From DASYKS01 sp035995205 (GTDB taxonomy: Bacteria; Acidobacteriota; Thermoanaerobaculia; Multivoradales; UBA5704), in contig DASYKS010000027.1 in assembly GCA_035995205.1 (NCBI GenBank), positions 31,000-94,999 on the forward strand: a stretch of DNA of 64,000 nt. Direction: 5' to 3'. The notes below the pieces were generated by a model that saw only the letters and a program-made list of their open reading frames with translations, ran no database searches and was not told where the DNA came from. Of the stretch, positions 8,083 to 17,113 are shown piece after piece; the first letter of the stretch is position 1, and each line of letters starts with the position of its first letter. The position numbers and the translations under genes are program-made.

Positions 8083-10719
8083 TTATGGCTCGATGAGACG
8101 GAAGCTTCTCCAGTCGGCTTTCGGATGGGTATGCCTCCAGGCGAGCAACGCCTGCTGGAGTGCTCCGGCGAGATCCTGGCCTCCCTGCCAACGGCGGTAA
8201 AACTCGGAAAAGAGCGGTTCCGCGCTACGGTCGTCCACCAACCGGACCGACGCGATGACCGCGCGCGATCCGGCAAGGACGAAAGCGTTCGCCAAGCCGA
8301 GGCCCTCGACCCGCGACTCGGGGCCGGTGCTACCGGTCTCGCAGCCCGAGAGGATGACGAAGCGCGGCGCTCCTCCGAGAACCAGGATCTGGCCCACGTT
8401 CAGGCGCTGGTCGTCGGCGAGTAGAAGACTGCTATCCGATCCGCCGACCCCGGCGAAGCGACCGTGACCGGCGAAATGAAAAAGTTCCACGCTCTTGAGA
8501 CGACGGCTCACTACATCGGCCTGCGCCTCGGCCCCTTCGAGCTTCTCGATCCTCCAGGGAGCCGTCCAAGAGTGAATTTCACGCGCCACCGCCTTGGCCT
8601 CGGCGACCGTGCCCGGCAACGTGGTGCTCGGATTGGCGACGATCAAGGCCTCGGGCTGCCGACGTTCAGTCCGGCGAGGGGTACCCGTCGCTTCCGCTGC
8701 CGGTCTGAGATCAAGGCCGTAGACGACCGGCTTGGCGGCGAGCAAAACGTCGGCGCCGAACGGTAGGGCGTGGAAATCGACGTCGCGTAGCGCTCCGTAG
8801 GGCAGAATGCGGATCCGCTGAGCGCTCAGGATTTCTTTCCGAAATGGCGTGAGAGTCGCTCTTGCGAGAGCGTCGTCGTCCGCCAGGGCGGAGGTTAGAG
8901 AGAAACGGCGAAAGGTGAGTTGGTCGCCATGGGCTGCGAAGGCGACCCATTCCACCGCAGGGACACCTGGGTTTCGAGGAAGGGGGTGAAATGCGAGCAA
9001 CAACTCACTCGGCGGAATCGGCGCGAGCGGTTGCTCCTTCTGCGCCGGGCCGAGGAGCGCCAGGGCGTTCTCCAGCTGTCCCCCGGCCTCCCGGGCTTTC
9101 CTTTCCCGTGCGGCGCGCTCGCCGGCCAACTCGCCGCTCAGCAGGCCCCATTCGCCGTGAAGCGAGCTGTCGATGTCCGCTCGCGCCCTGGTGTACGAGC
9201 CGATCTCGTCCCCCCACCGCTTACGCTCCTCGGGTGCGAGAGACGCCAGTCGTTCGGCGAGATCGAGCTGGCGCAAAACGCGCGAGCGCGCCCGCCGCGC
9301 CGCGGCGAGCGCCTCGGCAACTCGTCCGGCATCGAGCAGCAGCTGGACTTCGAGACTCGCTACGCCTTCCCGTTGCGAGACGAAGGTCATTCGCCCTTCG
9401 TAGAGCGGCACCTGCAAGCTCTGCCCGTCGAGGAGATCTTCGGCCTCGGCAAGAATTGAGAGCGCTCCCGCCCGGTCGCCGAGCTGCGCGGTCGCCCTGG
9501 CACGCCCCAGAGCCGCGCGGAGCCGGCCGTCCGGCGCTCCCACCGACTCGGCGATCTGATCGAGCCGACGATAGATCTCCAGTGCCGCCTGCGGCCGATC
9601 GCGAGCGAGGTCGATCCGTGCTTCGAGATCGAGCTCCCAGACCTCTTGGAAGAGAGTGCTTTCGGTCTTCGCCGCGCGCGCTGCGGCGAGAGCTTGCGCC
9701 GCGAGATCGACGCGCCCATCTTGGAGATGGGCGAGAACCAGGTTCAGGCGGCTGTTGAACAGGTCGGAGGCTGCGCAGGTTTCCAGGTTCGCGAGGAACA
9801 CCTCGATCGCCCGTTCCAAGAGCTTCCCCGGCTCCACGCCGGATGCCGGTCCGATGAGCTCTCGTCCACCGCCGGCTTCGCGGGCAAGCAGCGTGGTCCA
9901 TGCCCAGTTGTTGAAAAATTTTCCTACTTCGCACGGTATGCCGGCCGGAAGCTCTTCCGCGAGCCGGGCAAACGTCTCTGCCGCTTCATCCGAGCGACCG
10001 AGGTTGGCGAGCACGAGCGCGCGCTTTTGCGTCGCGAACCAGTGGTTCGGTTTGTCTCCAACGTGCTCGGAAATCGCAATTGATCGGTCCAATTCTTCGA
10101 GGGCTTGACGGTAGTCGCCTTCCTTGTCCGTGAGAAGGGCATGGAAAAATCGGAGAAAATAACGCGAAACGGCGGGAAGATCGGCAGACGGAGCGAGAGC
10201 TTCGAGATCGTGAAGGCTCGCCCGTGCCCGGTTGAACTCGAGCGCTTGGATCAGCTCAAACGTTCCGTCGCCCGCAGGGGTCCTACCGGTCCTTGACTTG
10301 ATCTCTCCCTGAACATCGCGTTCGCCCGGCTTCGGGCTGCGTGGCGGCGAAAGCAGAATTGACCAGGCTGCGCGCTTTGAACCAGGGCCTTTCCTGAGCA
10401 CCTTGACCCGCTCGGCGGCGGGGGGAATCACCAAGGCGAAGCGCTGGCCTTCGCCGATCGATTCACCTGCTTCTTCGAGTTCCTGTTTGTCTACGTTAAT
10501 CGCGATTTCCGTATCGAGCGGTTTCGGCACCCACAACACGAGGCGCCGGTCCTTCGCGAGGACGCACACCGGTCCGGGAAAAAGCGTCGATTCACAACCC
10601 GCAAATTCGACCGCGAGGGGAGCGGCCTGGAGATGAGAAGCGCAGTAACGGAAACACAGGACTGCTGCCACAACGAAAGCGAGCCCAAGGAGGAGGAGCG
10701 CAACGTCGCGAGGTCTCAT
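8083..10719 (-). CDS. Membrane-anchored TPR-CHAT (caspase-like) peptidase
   Basis: An 878-aa protein. One N-terminal membrane helix (about residues 6-26) anchors it. A ~120-residue domain follows, then TPR-like helical repeats (about 155-480), an Ala/Arg-rich helical linker (about 480-560), and a C-terminal CHAT domain (about 585-878). The catalytic pair is present: His in HFAGHG (H752) and Cys in SGCETG (C793), so an active clan CD protease is expected. CHAT proteins are caspase relatives that are usually switched on through their repeat regions. The gene starts 4 nt after the membrane protein gene and belongs to the same transcription unit. The cleaved target is unknown; neighbouring proteins, including the subtilase or the anti-sigma-like protein, are candidates. 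Confidence 0.92.
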   Translation of the reverse strand: MRPRDVALLLLGLAFVVAAVLCFRYCASHLQAAPLAVEFAGCESTLFPGPVCVLAKDRRLVLWVPKPLDTEIAINVDKQELEEAGESIGEGQRFALVIPPAAERVKVLRKGPGSKRAAWSILLSPPRSPKPGERDVQGEIKSRTGRTPAGDGTFELIQALEFNRARASLHDLEALAPSADLPAVSRYFLRFFHALLTDKEGDYRQALEELDRSIAISEHVGDKPNHWFATQKRALVLANLGRSDEAAETFARLAEELPAGIPCEVGKFFNNWAWTTLLAREAGGGRELIGPASGVEPGKLLERAIEVFLANLETCAASDLFNSRLNLVLAHLQDGRVDLAAQALAAARAAKTESTLFQEVWELDLEARIDLARDRPQAALEIYRRLDQIAESVGAPDGRLRAALGRARATAQLGDRAGALSILAEAEDLLDGQSLQVPLYEGRMTFVSQREGVASLEVQLLLDAGRVAEALAAARRARSRVLRQLDLAERLASLAPEERKRWGDEIGSYTRARADIDSSLHGEWGLLSGELAGERAARERKAREAGGQLENALALLGPAQKEQPLAPIPPSELLLAFHPLPRNPGVPAVEWVAFAAHGDQLTFRRFSLTSALADDDALARATLTPFRKEILSAQRIRILPYGALRDVDFHALPFGADVLLAAKPVVYGLDLRPAAEATGTPRRTERRQPEALIVANPSTTLPGTVAEAKAVAREIHSWTAPWRIEKLEGAEAQADVVSRRLKSVELFHFAGHGRFAGVGGSDSSLLLADDQRLNVGQILVLGGAPRFVILSGCETGSTGPESRVEGLGLANAFVLAGSRAVIASVRLVDDRSAEPLFSEFYRRWQGGQDLAGALQQALLAWRHTHPKADWRSFRLIEP

Positions 10720-10723
10720 CGCG

Positions 10724-11599
10724 TCAGGGTGCCTGAACCTCTATAGGGACGGGTTCAGCATCCCAGGTTCGCGTTTGTGTCGGCCGATTGGCGGGAAGCT
10801 TTTCGATAAAGTCCGATGCCGGGTGGTCGCCGCGGTAGGCGATGACGATCCAGAGGGTTGCGGATCCAGAGGGAAGATCCGGCGGAAGGCGGCCCTCGAT
10901 CTTGAAGGCACCGGTCGTGGATTCTCGCGCAGGCGCCGTGCAGTTCGCCGTTCGGAGCTTTCGTTCGGCTGGCGGAGAGGGCAGAACGTAACAGCGGGGC
11001 TCGATCTTCGCTCGATCGGAAGGCTTCGCTGCGGGATGCGCGACGGCGGAGAATGCTTCGCCGGCCATAAGCGCAGGCACCGCCCTTGTCTCTGCACTGC
11101 GCGTCGTTTCTACGCCGGGGCTGACCTCGGTGATCGTGAACTGGGGCAACGGCGGCAGCCGGAGTATGAAAAACAGCGCCGCGGCCGCCGTGGGGCCCGA
11201 ACCTAAGAATCCCAACCGCCACCCGAACCCTGTCGGCCACCAGGGAAACGTGAGCCGACCGTGGCTCGTTTCCTCTCTTTCTTTCCGTGGTCGCTCCTCT
11301 TGGTACGGCGCCTCAACGGGCGACGCACTCTCCGCCGGAGCTGCGTCCGCCCGGACCCCCAGCGGGCCAATCTCGGCGACAACGCGGGCGCGAAAATCAG
11401 GGCTTAAGGGACGAAAGGCCTCGAACGCCCTCTCGGCTTCGACCGAGCTTGCGGCGAGGGAGCGCAGCTCGGCTTCCTCTTCGGCGGAGAGAGCGCCGTC
11501 GTTCAGGCGATCCCAGCGATCCCAGCGCTGCTGCTCTTCCGCCTCTTCTTCGCGGGCGGTGCGGGCCAAATCGCGCAGGAGTCCATGGTCGTCCATCAT
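10724..11599 (-). CDS. Single-pass membrane protein, probable anti-sigma factor
   Basis: A 291-aa protein starting MMDDHGLLRDLARTA (tandem ATG at 11599 and 11596, AGAGGA just upstream). An acidic/helical N-terminal region of ~125 residues (RLNDGALSAEEEAELRSLA) precedes one hydrophobic segment around residues 140-165. About 120 periplasmic residues containing two Cys follow. The gene begins 11 nt after a sigma factor gene, the classical place for a membrane anti-sigma factor. The small-residue layout of the N-terminus fits such a role, but no zinc-binding His/Cys motif is seen, so the assignment rests mainly on context. Confidence 0.65.
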   Translation of the reverse strand: MMDDHGLLRDLARTAREEEAEEQQRWDRWDRLNDGALSAEEEAELRSLAASSVEAERAFEAFRPLSPDFRARVVAEIGPLGVRADAAPAESASPVEAPYQEERPRKEREETSHGRLTFPWWPTGFGWRLGFLGSGPTAAAALFFILRLPPLPQFTITEVSPGVETTRSAETRAVPALMAGEAFSAVAHPAAKPSDRAKIEPRCYVLPSPPAERKLRTANCTAPARESTTGAFKIEGRLPPDLPSGSATLWIVIAYRGDHPASDFIEKLPANRPTQTRTWDAEPVPIEVQAP

Positions 11600-11610
11600 C
11601 AGTCGTCCTC

Positions 11611-12249
11611 TCAAGGTCTTTGCAATGCCCCGTCGGGATTCGACAATTCGTCGAGAATTCGACACGCCAACTGGCGCAGGCGGCTGTGCCACTTGTAGAT
11701 GGCGGCCAGAGTCTTGCCGGTTTTGCGGGCGACCTCGTCCGGCGGCAGTTCTTGCAAGAACAACAGGTCGAACATCTGCCGGCCGTACGGCGAAAGCTCC
11801 TCCTTCAATCGATCAAGCAGCAGGCGCAGCATTTCGCGCGAGGCGGTGGCGGCCTCCGGGCCGCCGTCGTCGTCCGCTTCGTCGAGATCTTCGATCAACG
11901 TCGGGTCGTCGCGCCAGGGGCTGCGTTTGCCGCTGCGCAAGATGCCCCCCGCTCGCCGCTCCGCCACCAGGCCGACGAAATTGAGCAGCGACAGGCCGCG
12001 CTCCGGGCTCCAAGTGCGCAGAACCCGGCCGTCGTCGGCGAACAGAGTGACGAAGACTTCTTGCGCGAGATCGTCCACCTCTTGGTGGATGTCGCGTCCG
12101 CTCGACGCTCCTTGGCGCCGGGAAAGGAGCACGCGGGCGACCCGTTTCTGAATCACCGGGGTAAACAGGTCGACGAGATCCCATAGCGCGGCCTGGTCGC
12201 CCGAGAGCGCCCGTTCGAGAGTGCCCTGCATCGCTTGGAGATCCATCAT
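11611..12249 (-). CDS. Sigma-70 family (ECF-like) sigma factor heading the CHAT cluster
   Basis: A 212-aa protein. Region 2 shows DIHQEVDDLAQEVFVTLF, and region 4 an HTH with LPPDEVARKTGKTLAAIYKW. An acidic stretch of ~25 residues (EDLDEADDDGG) separates them. The start MMDLQAMQG (ATG 12249, or 12246) is taken because homology-like helical sequence begins there and the region upstream is Arg-rich shadow. The gene is first in a minus-strand run with the membrane protein, CHAT and subtilase genes. It is divergent from the RluA-type gene across 188 nt. It probably directs transcription of its own cluster (inference). Confidence 0.88.
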   Translation of the reverse strand: MMDLQAMQGTLERALSGDQAALWDLVDLFTPVIQKRVARVLLSRRQGASSGRDIHQEVDDLAQEVFVTLFADDGRVLRTWSPERGLSLLNFVGLVAERRAGGILRSGKRSPWRDDPTLIEDLDEADDDGGPEAATASREMLRLLLDRLKEELSPYGRQMFDLLFLQELPPDEVARKTGKTLAAIYKWHSRLRQLACRILDELSNPDGALQRP

Positions 12250-12437
12250 CGAATCTTCGGAAACGGAGGAGAGTGTATCCGATCCACGGCGGGCTTCAGG
12301 CCCTCGGTTTCGCCTCCGGAAGGAACGGAAAAAGCCCGTTGCGTCCGTCGTGCGAGAGATACACTCGCGCGACACCTCGCCCTCCGAGCGCTTCGGGGCC
12401 AGCCAACGAGCGGCGGAGCCGCGGAGAGAACCGACCG

Positions 12438-13427
12438 ATGCCCGTGATGCGAAAGCGGCCGCGAAAGCCGAAACCGAAACCTCCCACGGTGCAGGCGCCG
12501 GGAACCGAGATCCCGACCCTTGCCGCACGGGTGCGGGAGGCGGAGCCGGGTCTCTCTTGGCGCGCGGCGCGCGAGCGGATCGCGGCGGGGTGCGTGACGG
12601 TCGATGGCCGGGTGGAGCGCGAGGCGGCGTTCCGTCCCGAGCCGGAGAGCCGGATCGAGATCGCCGCGGCCCGACCCGGGGGAGCGCCCTCGGTGCCCGC
12701 GATCCGGATCGTCCATTCCGATCCGGACGTTGCCGTGGTGGTCAAGCCCGCGGGGATCCTCACCGTGCCGTACGAGGACGACGATCGAGACACCCTGATC
12801 GCGCTCACCCGCGTGGCCTTGAGACGGCGGGAAGCCGCCAAGGGCAACAAGCCGAATCTCACCCTGCGCGCGGTCCAGCGCCTGGATAAGGAGACCTCCG
12901 GCCTGGTCGTCTTCGCGCGCAACATTCCGGCCCAGAGGAAGCTCCAAGAGCAGCTCGGCGAGCACGCGGCGCTCCGGCGTTACCTCGCGCTCGCGGAAGG
13001 GACCGTTGAAGCCGCGGACATCGAGAGCTGGCTGGTCGAAGACCGCGGCGACGGCCTACGCGGCTCCTGGCGCGGCCCGGGAGGACCGCCACGAGAAGCC
13101 AAGCGCGCGGCGACCCGCATTCGCCCGATCGAGCGGCTGGCGGGAGCGACCTTGGTCGAATGCGAGCTGGAAACCGGCCGCACCCACCAGATCCGCATTC
13201 ACCTCGCCGAGGACGGCCATCCCTTGGTGGGGGAGAAGGTCTACATCCGAGATGCCCGCGCAACGAAAACCCCGCGCATCGTCGCCTCCCGCCCCATGCT
13301 CCACGCCGCCGAGCTGGGCTTCGACCATCCCCACAGCGGCGCCCGCCTTCAATTCGAAGAACCGCCGCCGGAGGATTTCTTGGAGATTCTCGACCGGTTG
13401 CGGTTGGGGCGGAAAGGTGGGCGGTAA
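12438..13427 (+). CDS. RluA-family 23S rRNA pseudouridine synthase
   Basis: A 329-aa RNA pseudouridine synthase. A basic N-terminus (PRKPKPKPPT) leads into an S4-like RNA-binding domain (ARERIAAGCVTVDGRV, about residues 40-60). The catalytic domain carries the diagnostic RLDKETSGLVVFA with the nucleophilic Asp, and the downstream motif ETGRTHQIRIHL. The ATG at 12438 has GGAGA about 10 nt upstream. It could be RluC, RluD or another member; sequence alone does not settle the target uridine. It is transcribed away from the sigma/CHAT cluster. Confidence 0.92.
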   Translation: MPVMRKRPRKPKPKPPTVQAPGTEIPTLAARVREAEPGLSWRAARERIAAGCVTVDGRVEREAAFRPEPESRIEIAAARPGGAPSVPAIRIVHSDPDVAVVVKPAGILTVPYEDDDRDTLIALTRVALRRREAAKGNKPNLTLRAVQRLDKETSGLVVFARNIPAQRKLQEQLGEHAALRRYLALAEGTVEAADIESWLVEDRGDGLRGSWRGPGGPPREAKRAATRIRPIERLAGATLVECELETGRTHQIRIHLAEDGHPLVGEKVYIRDARATKTPRIVASRPMLHAAELGFDHPHSGARLQFEEPPPEDFLEILDRLRLGRKGGR

Positions 13428-13616
13428 GGGAGCCGGGAAAGTCGGTCCTCGGAGTGCCTCTGCTTGCGCCTACCGGCCATTCATCACGGAAAACAGGAGC
13501 CAGGAACCGCCAAATTGCGGGTAGGCCGGAGGCGTAGCTCCAGCTGCATACAATGACATCCCCTGTCTAAAAACTCGGGTTGCCGAATTCCGGGCTTCAA
13601 GCCCACTGGAGCGTCT

Positions 13617-16337
13617 ATGTTTCGTTGGCCAAGAACCTTGCAATGCTTTATTGCCTTCCTTTTTGTCTCGTCATTTCCTTGCCAGGCAGAGCTCTGGCGA
13701 TCCAGCCTCGCCGGTTTGACCTATTTCTCGATCGAGAAGGAAGTCTTCCAAACCGAATCGGAGGACGGGAGCACCTCCACGAGCTTTTATCCACTGCCGC
13801 CGGAAGTTCTCGCGGCGGCCGGAGGCAATGTCGTGGACTTAGGGAGCTTCGTCGTCGCCTATGTTGCAAACGTCGAGAAACTCCTTGAGCCGTTGAATCT
13901 TTCCGGGCTGGTTTACACCATGGACCCTGGGCGGACGATTCAGTTCCCTCATCATTCCTTCGATCCTCTCGACGATTCGCAACGCACAGTTCCCGGTTTC
14001 ACCAGGACTTTCATGCGTGCCGTTCCGGGGCTCTTCGTCGTTCAATTCGCCTATCCGCCCACGGATGCCGTGTACGACGCTTTCAAGGATTGCGGCATCG
14101 ACGTCGTGGCCACCTTTCAAAGTGAATCGGTCCTGGTAAAAGCGATCGACCTGGGCGCCATCACGAGCTGTTCCAACGCGGAATCGATGCTTTGGATCGA
14201 CAATTACTTGACGACCGATCGCTTATCGCCGGAGATGCTCACGACGGAGAGCCCCCTGGGGTACAGCTTCCAATTCAAGCCTTCGACCGATCTGCTGGTC
14301 AAGGAAGGAGCCCTGCCCAATTCGGCGGTGATCGATGAAGCCTTCGCCGATCCGGAATCGAACACCGGATTCATCGGCGGAACGCTCTCCTTGGCCGACC
14401 TGATCACCTTCGCCGCCAACGATGCGGATTTGCTTTCCGTCACATGGCGAGGCGAGGCGACCTTCAGCGACGAGCGCCAAGGCCAGATCGTCGCCGGCAA
14501 CTACACGTCTCTGGGGACCGTGGTTGCGCCGGGCTACAAGGCGTGGCTCGAATGCCCGCCCAAACCCGCGGGCACGCCCTGCAAGAGCCTGGCGATGGCG
14601 CAGCAGCTGGTCGCGATGTTCGATTCGGGATATGACTCCGGACTCGCCGTCGGCACCCAAACCGGTCATCATCCGGATTTGATCGCGCCCGATCGGCTTG
14701 AGGAGAGGAAGAACTTTTCCGGCAACAGCGGCGTGGCGGATTCCTACGGTCATGGCACGATGGTCGCGGGGATCATCGCGGGCGCCGGCAATACGCTGTA
14801 CCCTCCGTATCAAATCGATCCGGTGAGCTTTCTGACGGGCGGGCATAAAGACCCGCAGGGCTTCTTCCTGGGCACGGGGATCGCGCCTGGAACACGCCTG
14901 CTGCTGGCCCGAATGGCGGATAGTTCCCTGTCGGATACGAGGCCTGCGACGCCGACGACGAATCCACCTTTCTTGGGCGGCCAGCACGAGTTGGCGCTTC
15001 AATGGGCGCGCAATCGAACGGATAATGATCGCTCGGATCGTGCCTTGATCGTCAACGAGAGCTGGAACCAAACCATTCCATTCGTCACGGGCGGCGTGGT
15101 CACGGATGCTTTGCCGCTCAACACGTATGACCAGAAGGCGCAGTTCTATGACGGCCGGGTGAGAGACGCAAACGTCGTTAAGGCGGATTGGCAGCCGATG
15201 ACGGTCGTATTTTCGGCTGGCAACCAGGGCTCCGATCGATTCTGTCACACGACTCGCTACGTGACCCGTCTCGGAGCGGTATGCACCGGCGCCGGCATTC
15301 CCGGCTCGATCGGCAGCCCGGGGACGGCAAAGAACGTCATCACCGTCGGTGCTTCGGCGAACTATCGGCCTGGGGAAGACCCGCCTTCGGGTTGCCGGGA
15401 TGACGCAACGAAGGGCCGATTCGTAGGCGACGACGCTCCCCACGTTTCGGCGATCGGTAGCTTCAGCGGGCGAGGGGGACTGTTTGGCTTGGCGCCAAAG
15501 GCTCCGGTGCATCAGGTACGGGTGAAACCTGACCTCGTCGCGCCGGCAATCCGCGTGTTCACGACGGTGCCGTTTTACCCCTACATTTACAGCACGGGCC
15601 CAGGCTGCGTTCAATACTATCCGCCGAACAATGCGGATCACTACTACGCGTATGGCTCAGGAACCAGCTTTGCCGCGCCGGTCGTTTCGGGGGTGGCAGC
15701 GCTCACGCGTCAGTGGTTCCTCGATCAAGTTCCGAGCCTGACCCCGTCCCCTTCGATGCTCAAGGCGGCCATGGTTGCGACCGCCGACACCCTGGGCGGT
15801 CAAATGGGCAACAACCACCGGCCTTCTCCGGATTACGGCTGGGGTCGGGTGAATCTCGGAAAAATCGTCGACGGACGAGTCGCGCGTTTTTTCGTCGAAT
15901 CGCCGCAGCCGTTTACGAACGTAGCGACGGCGCCCAAGACTGTCGTCTGGGAGCGTACGATCGATAGCGCGAGCCGCGACACCTACATCGTGTTGGCTTG
16001 GATCGACCCACCTGCGGAAGTTACCGGAGGTCAGGGTGCTCTGCTGAACGACCTCGAGTTGAGGGTCGAAGAGGTGGGTACGAGCCCGCTGAGGTACTGG
16101 GTCGGCAATAACTTCAACGAGAACGTAGGTACCTCCGACAACGGGTACTCCTTTCGCTTCGGGGCAGGGATACAGCCGGTCCAAGACAAGGTGAACAACG
16201 TGGAAGCGGTCTTCATCCCCGCGAACGTGTTTGCCGCCGGCCAGAAGTTGCGGATCGTCGTCTCGGCAAAGTCTCTGGTCTCGGGAGCGCGCCAGCTGTA
16301 TTCCGTATACGCTTATAACGTCAGGCGAAACTCCTAG
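13617..16337 (+). CDS. Secreted subtilisin-family (S8) protease with large insertions
   Basis: A 906-aa protein with an N-terminal signal peptide (CFIAFLFVSSFPCQA). After a ~300-residue pro-region the S8 triad appears: Asp in AMFDSGYD (D336), His in YGHGTMVAG (H379), Asn in FSAGNQG (N536) and Ser in GSGTSFAAP (S684). The long spacing between His and Asn shows an insertion. About 200 residues after Ser684 look like a beta-sandwich, as in KP-43-type subtilases (PKTVVWERTI, YIVLAWIDPP). It is probably extracellular. The next gene begins 11 nt later with its own Shine-Dalgarno, so the two are likely co-transcribed. Confidence 0.93.
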   Translation: MFRWPRTLQCFIAFLFVSSFPCQAELWRSSLAGLTYFSIEKEVFQTESEDGSTSTSFYPLPPEVLAAAGGNVVDLGSFVVAYVANVEKLLEPLNLSGLVYTMDPGRTIQFPHHSFDPLDDSQRTVPGFTRTFMRAVPGLFVVQFAYPPTDAVYDAFKDCGIDVVATFQSESVLVKAIDLGAITSCSNAESMLWIDNYLTTDRLSPEMLTTESPLGYSFQFKPSTDLLVKEGALPNSAVIDEAFADPESNTGFIGGTLSLADLITFAANDADLLSVTWRGEATFSDERQGQIVAGNYTSLGTVVAPGYKAWLECPPKPAGTPCKSLAMAQQLVAMFDSGYDSGLAVGTQTGHHPDLIAPDRLEERKNFSGNSGVADSYGHGTMVAGIIAGAGNTLYPPYQIDPVSFLTGGHKDPQGFFLGTGIAPGTRLLLARMADSSLSDTRPATPTTNPPFLGGQHELALQWARNRTDNDRSDRALIVNESWNQTIPFVTGGVVTDALPLNTYDQKAQFYDGRVRDANVVKADWQPMTVVFSAGNQGSDRFCHTTRYVTRLGAVCTGAGIPGSIGSPGTAKNVITVGASANYRPGEDPPSGCRDDATKGRFVGDDAPHVSAIGSFSGRGGLFGLAPKAPVHQVRVKPDLVAPAIRVFTTVPFYPYIYSTGPGCVQYYPPNNADHYYAYGSGTSFAAPVVSGVAALTRQWFLDQVPSLTPSPSMLKAAMVATADTLGGQMGNNHRPSPDYGWGRVNLGKIVDGRVARFFVESPQPFTNVATAPKTVVWERTIDSASRDTYIVLAWIDPPAEVTGGQGALLNDLELRVEEVGTSPLRYWVGNNFNENVGTSDNGYSFRFGAGIQPVQDKVNNVEAVFIPANVFAAGQKLRIVVSAKSLVSGARQLYSVYAYNVRRNS

Positions 16338-16348
16338 GGAGAGATGTC

Positions 16349-16885
16349 ATGCAATCTGCAACGCGGGTCGTCTTCGCGGTCTCGGTGGTCGTTGGGGGAT
16401 TCAGCTCCTCGATCTTCGCCGGTCCCCTCCCGTTCCCGGGAAACGACTCGCGGACGCTGCTTCGAGTGCATTCCACCTTGGCCGAGACACCGCGACCCGA
16501 TGTGGGGTTTCGAACCGATTCGGATCGACTGATTTCGAGGGGTGGCGGGCTCGTCACCCTTCGGTCCCAAGGGCTCGGTACAAATCCCCCGGAGGTGGTA
16601 GCGTTTGCGGGGCTGGGACGCCCCGCCGATCTGGCCGCCCTCGGGGAGGCGCTGGTCTCGGCGGGGGTCGGTACGCTCTCAAGCTGCTCTCTTGATGGGC
16701 AGGGAGGGCGTACCGGTCCGGTAGAGATCACCTGGTACGGACGCACAGGCCGGAAGAACACCTTCGTCATTCAATTCTTGGACCACGAGCCACCAGCCGC
16801 CGGTCTCTGCCCGCCCGAAGCGGGAGCGGTGATTGATGCGATCGAGCTGTTCGAGGAAAGGGCGGTTCTGAATACTTCGGGCTAA
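16349..16885 (+). CDS. Small secreted protein paired with the subtilase
   Basis: A 178-aa protein with a signal peptide (VVFAVSVVVGGFSSSIFAGP) and no recognised domain. Two Cys (CSLDGQG and LCPPEAG) could form a disulfide. AGGGAGAG lies 6-13 nt before the ATG, and the gene begins 11 nt after the S8 protease stop. The pairing suggests a protease inhibitor, chaperone or substrate, but nothing in the sequence proves this. It ends 228 nt before the convergent beta-lactamase-like gene. Confidence 0.75.
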   Translation: MQSATRVVFAVSVVVGGFSSSIFAGPLPFPGNDSRTLLRVHSTLAETPRPDVGFRTDSDRLISRGGGLVTLRSQGLGTNPPEVVAFAGLGRPADLAALGEALVSAGVGTLSSCSLDGQGGRTGPVEITWYGRTGRKNTFVIQFLDHEPPAAGLCPPEAGAVIDAIELFEERAVLNTSG

Positions 16886-17113
16886 GCGTCCGGGCGCGTT
16901 TCCAACGATCGCGGGCACTGTGTCAGAGGCTCGTACGAGATCGAGTTGCGCCGCGGGCAGAGGCGGCCGTTCGGAAGCGACGACGATCGGGGGAGCCGTG
17001 CAGCGCGCCGAAGCGACAGGCGACGCGAGAAGGCCGATCAGCCCCAGGAAGAGAGCTGCGGGCTCGCCACCGTCACCTGGAGAGAGGTGGGGGCGGCGGC
17101 CCGCAGGGCCTGC

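Noticed and set aside
8006..8191. N-terminal extension of the subtilase up to 8191
   Set aside because: It would overlap the end of the CHAT gene, and the signal sequence with a strong Shine-Dalgarno begins at 8005.
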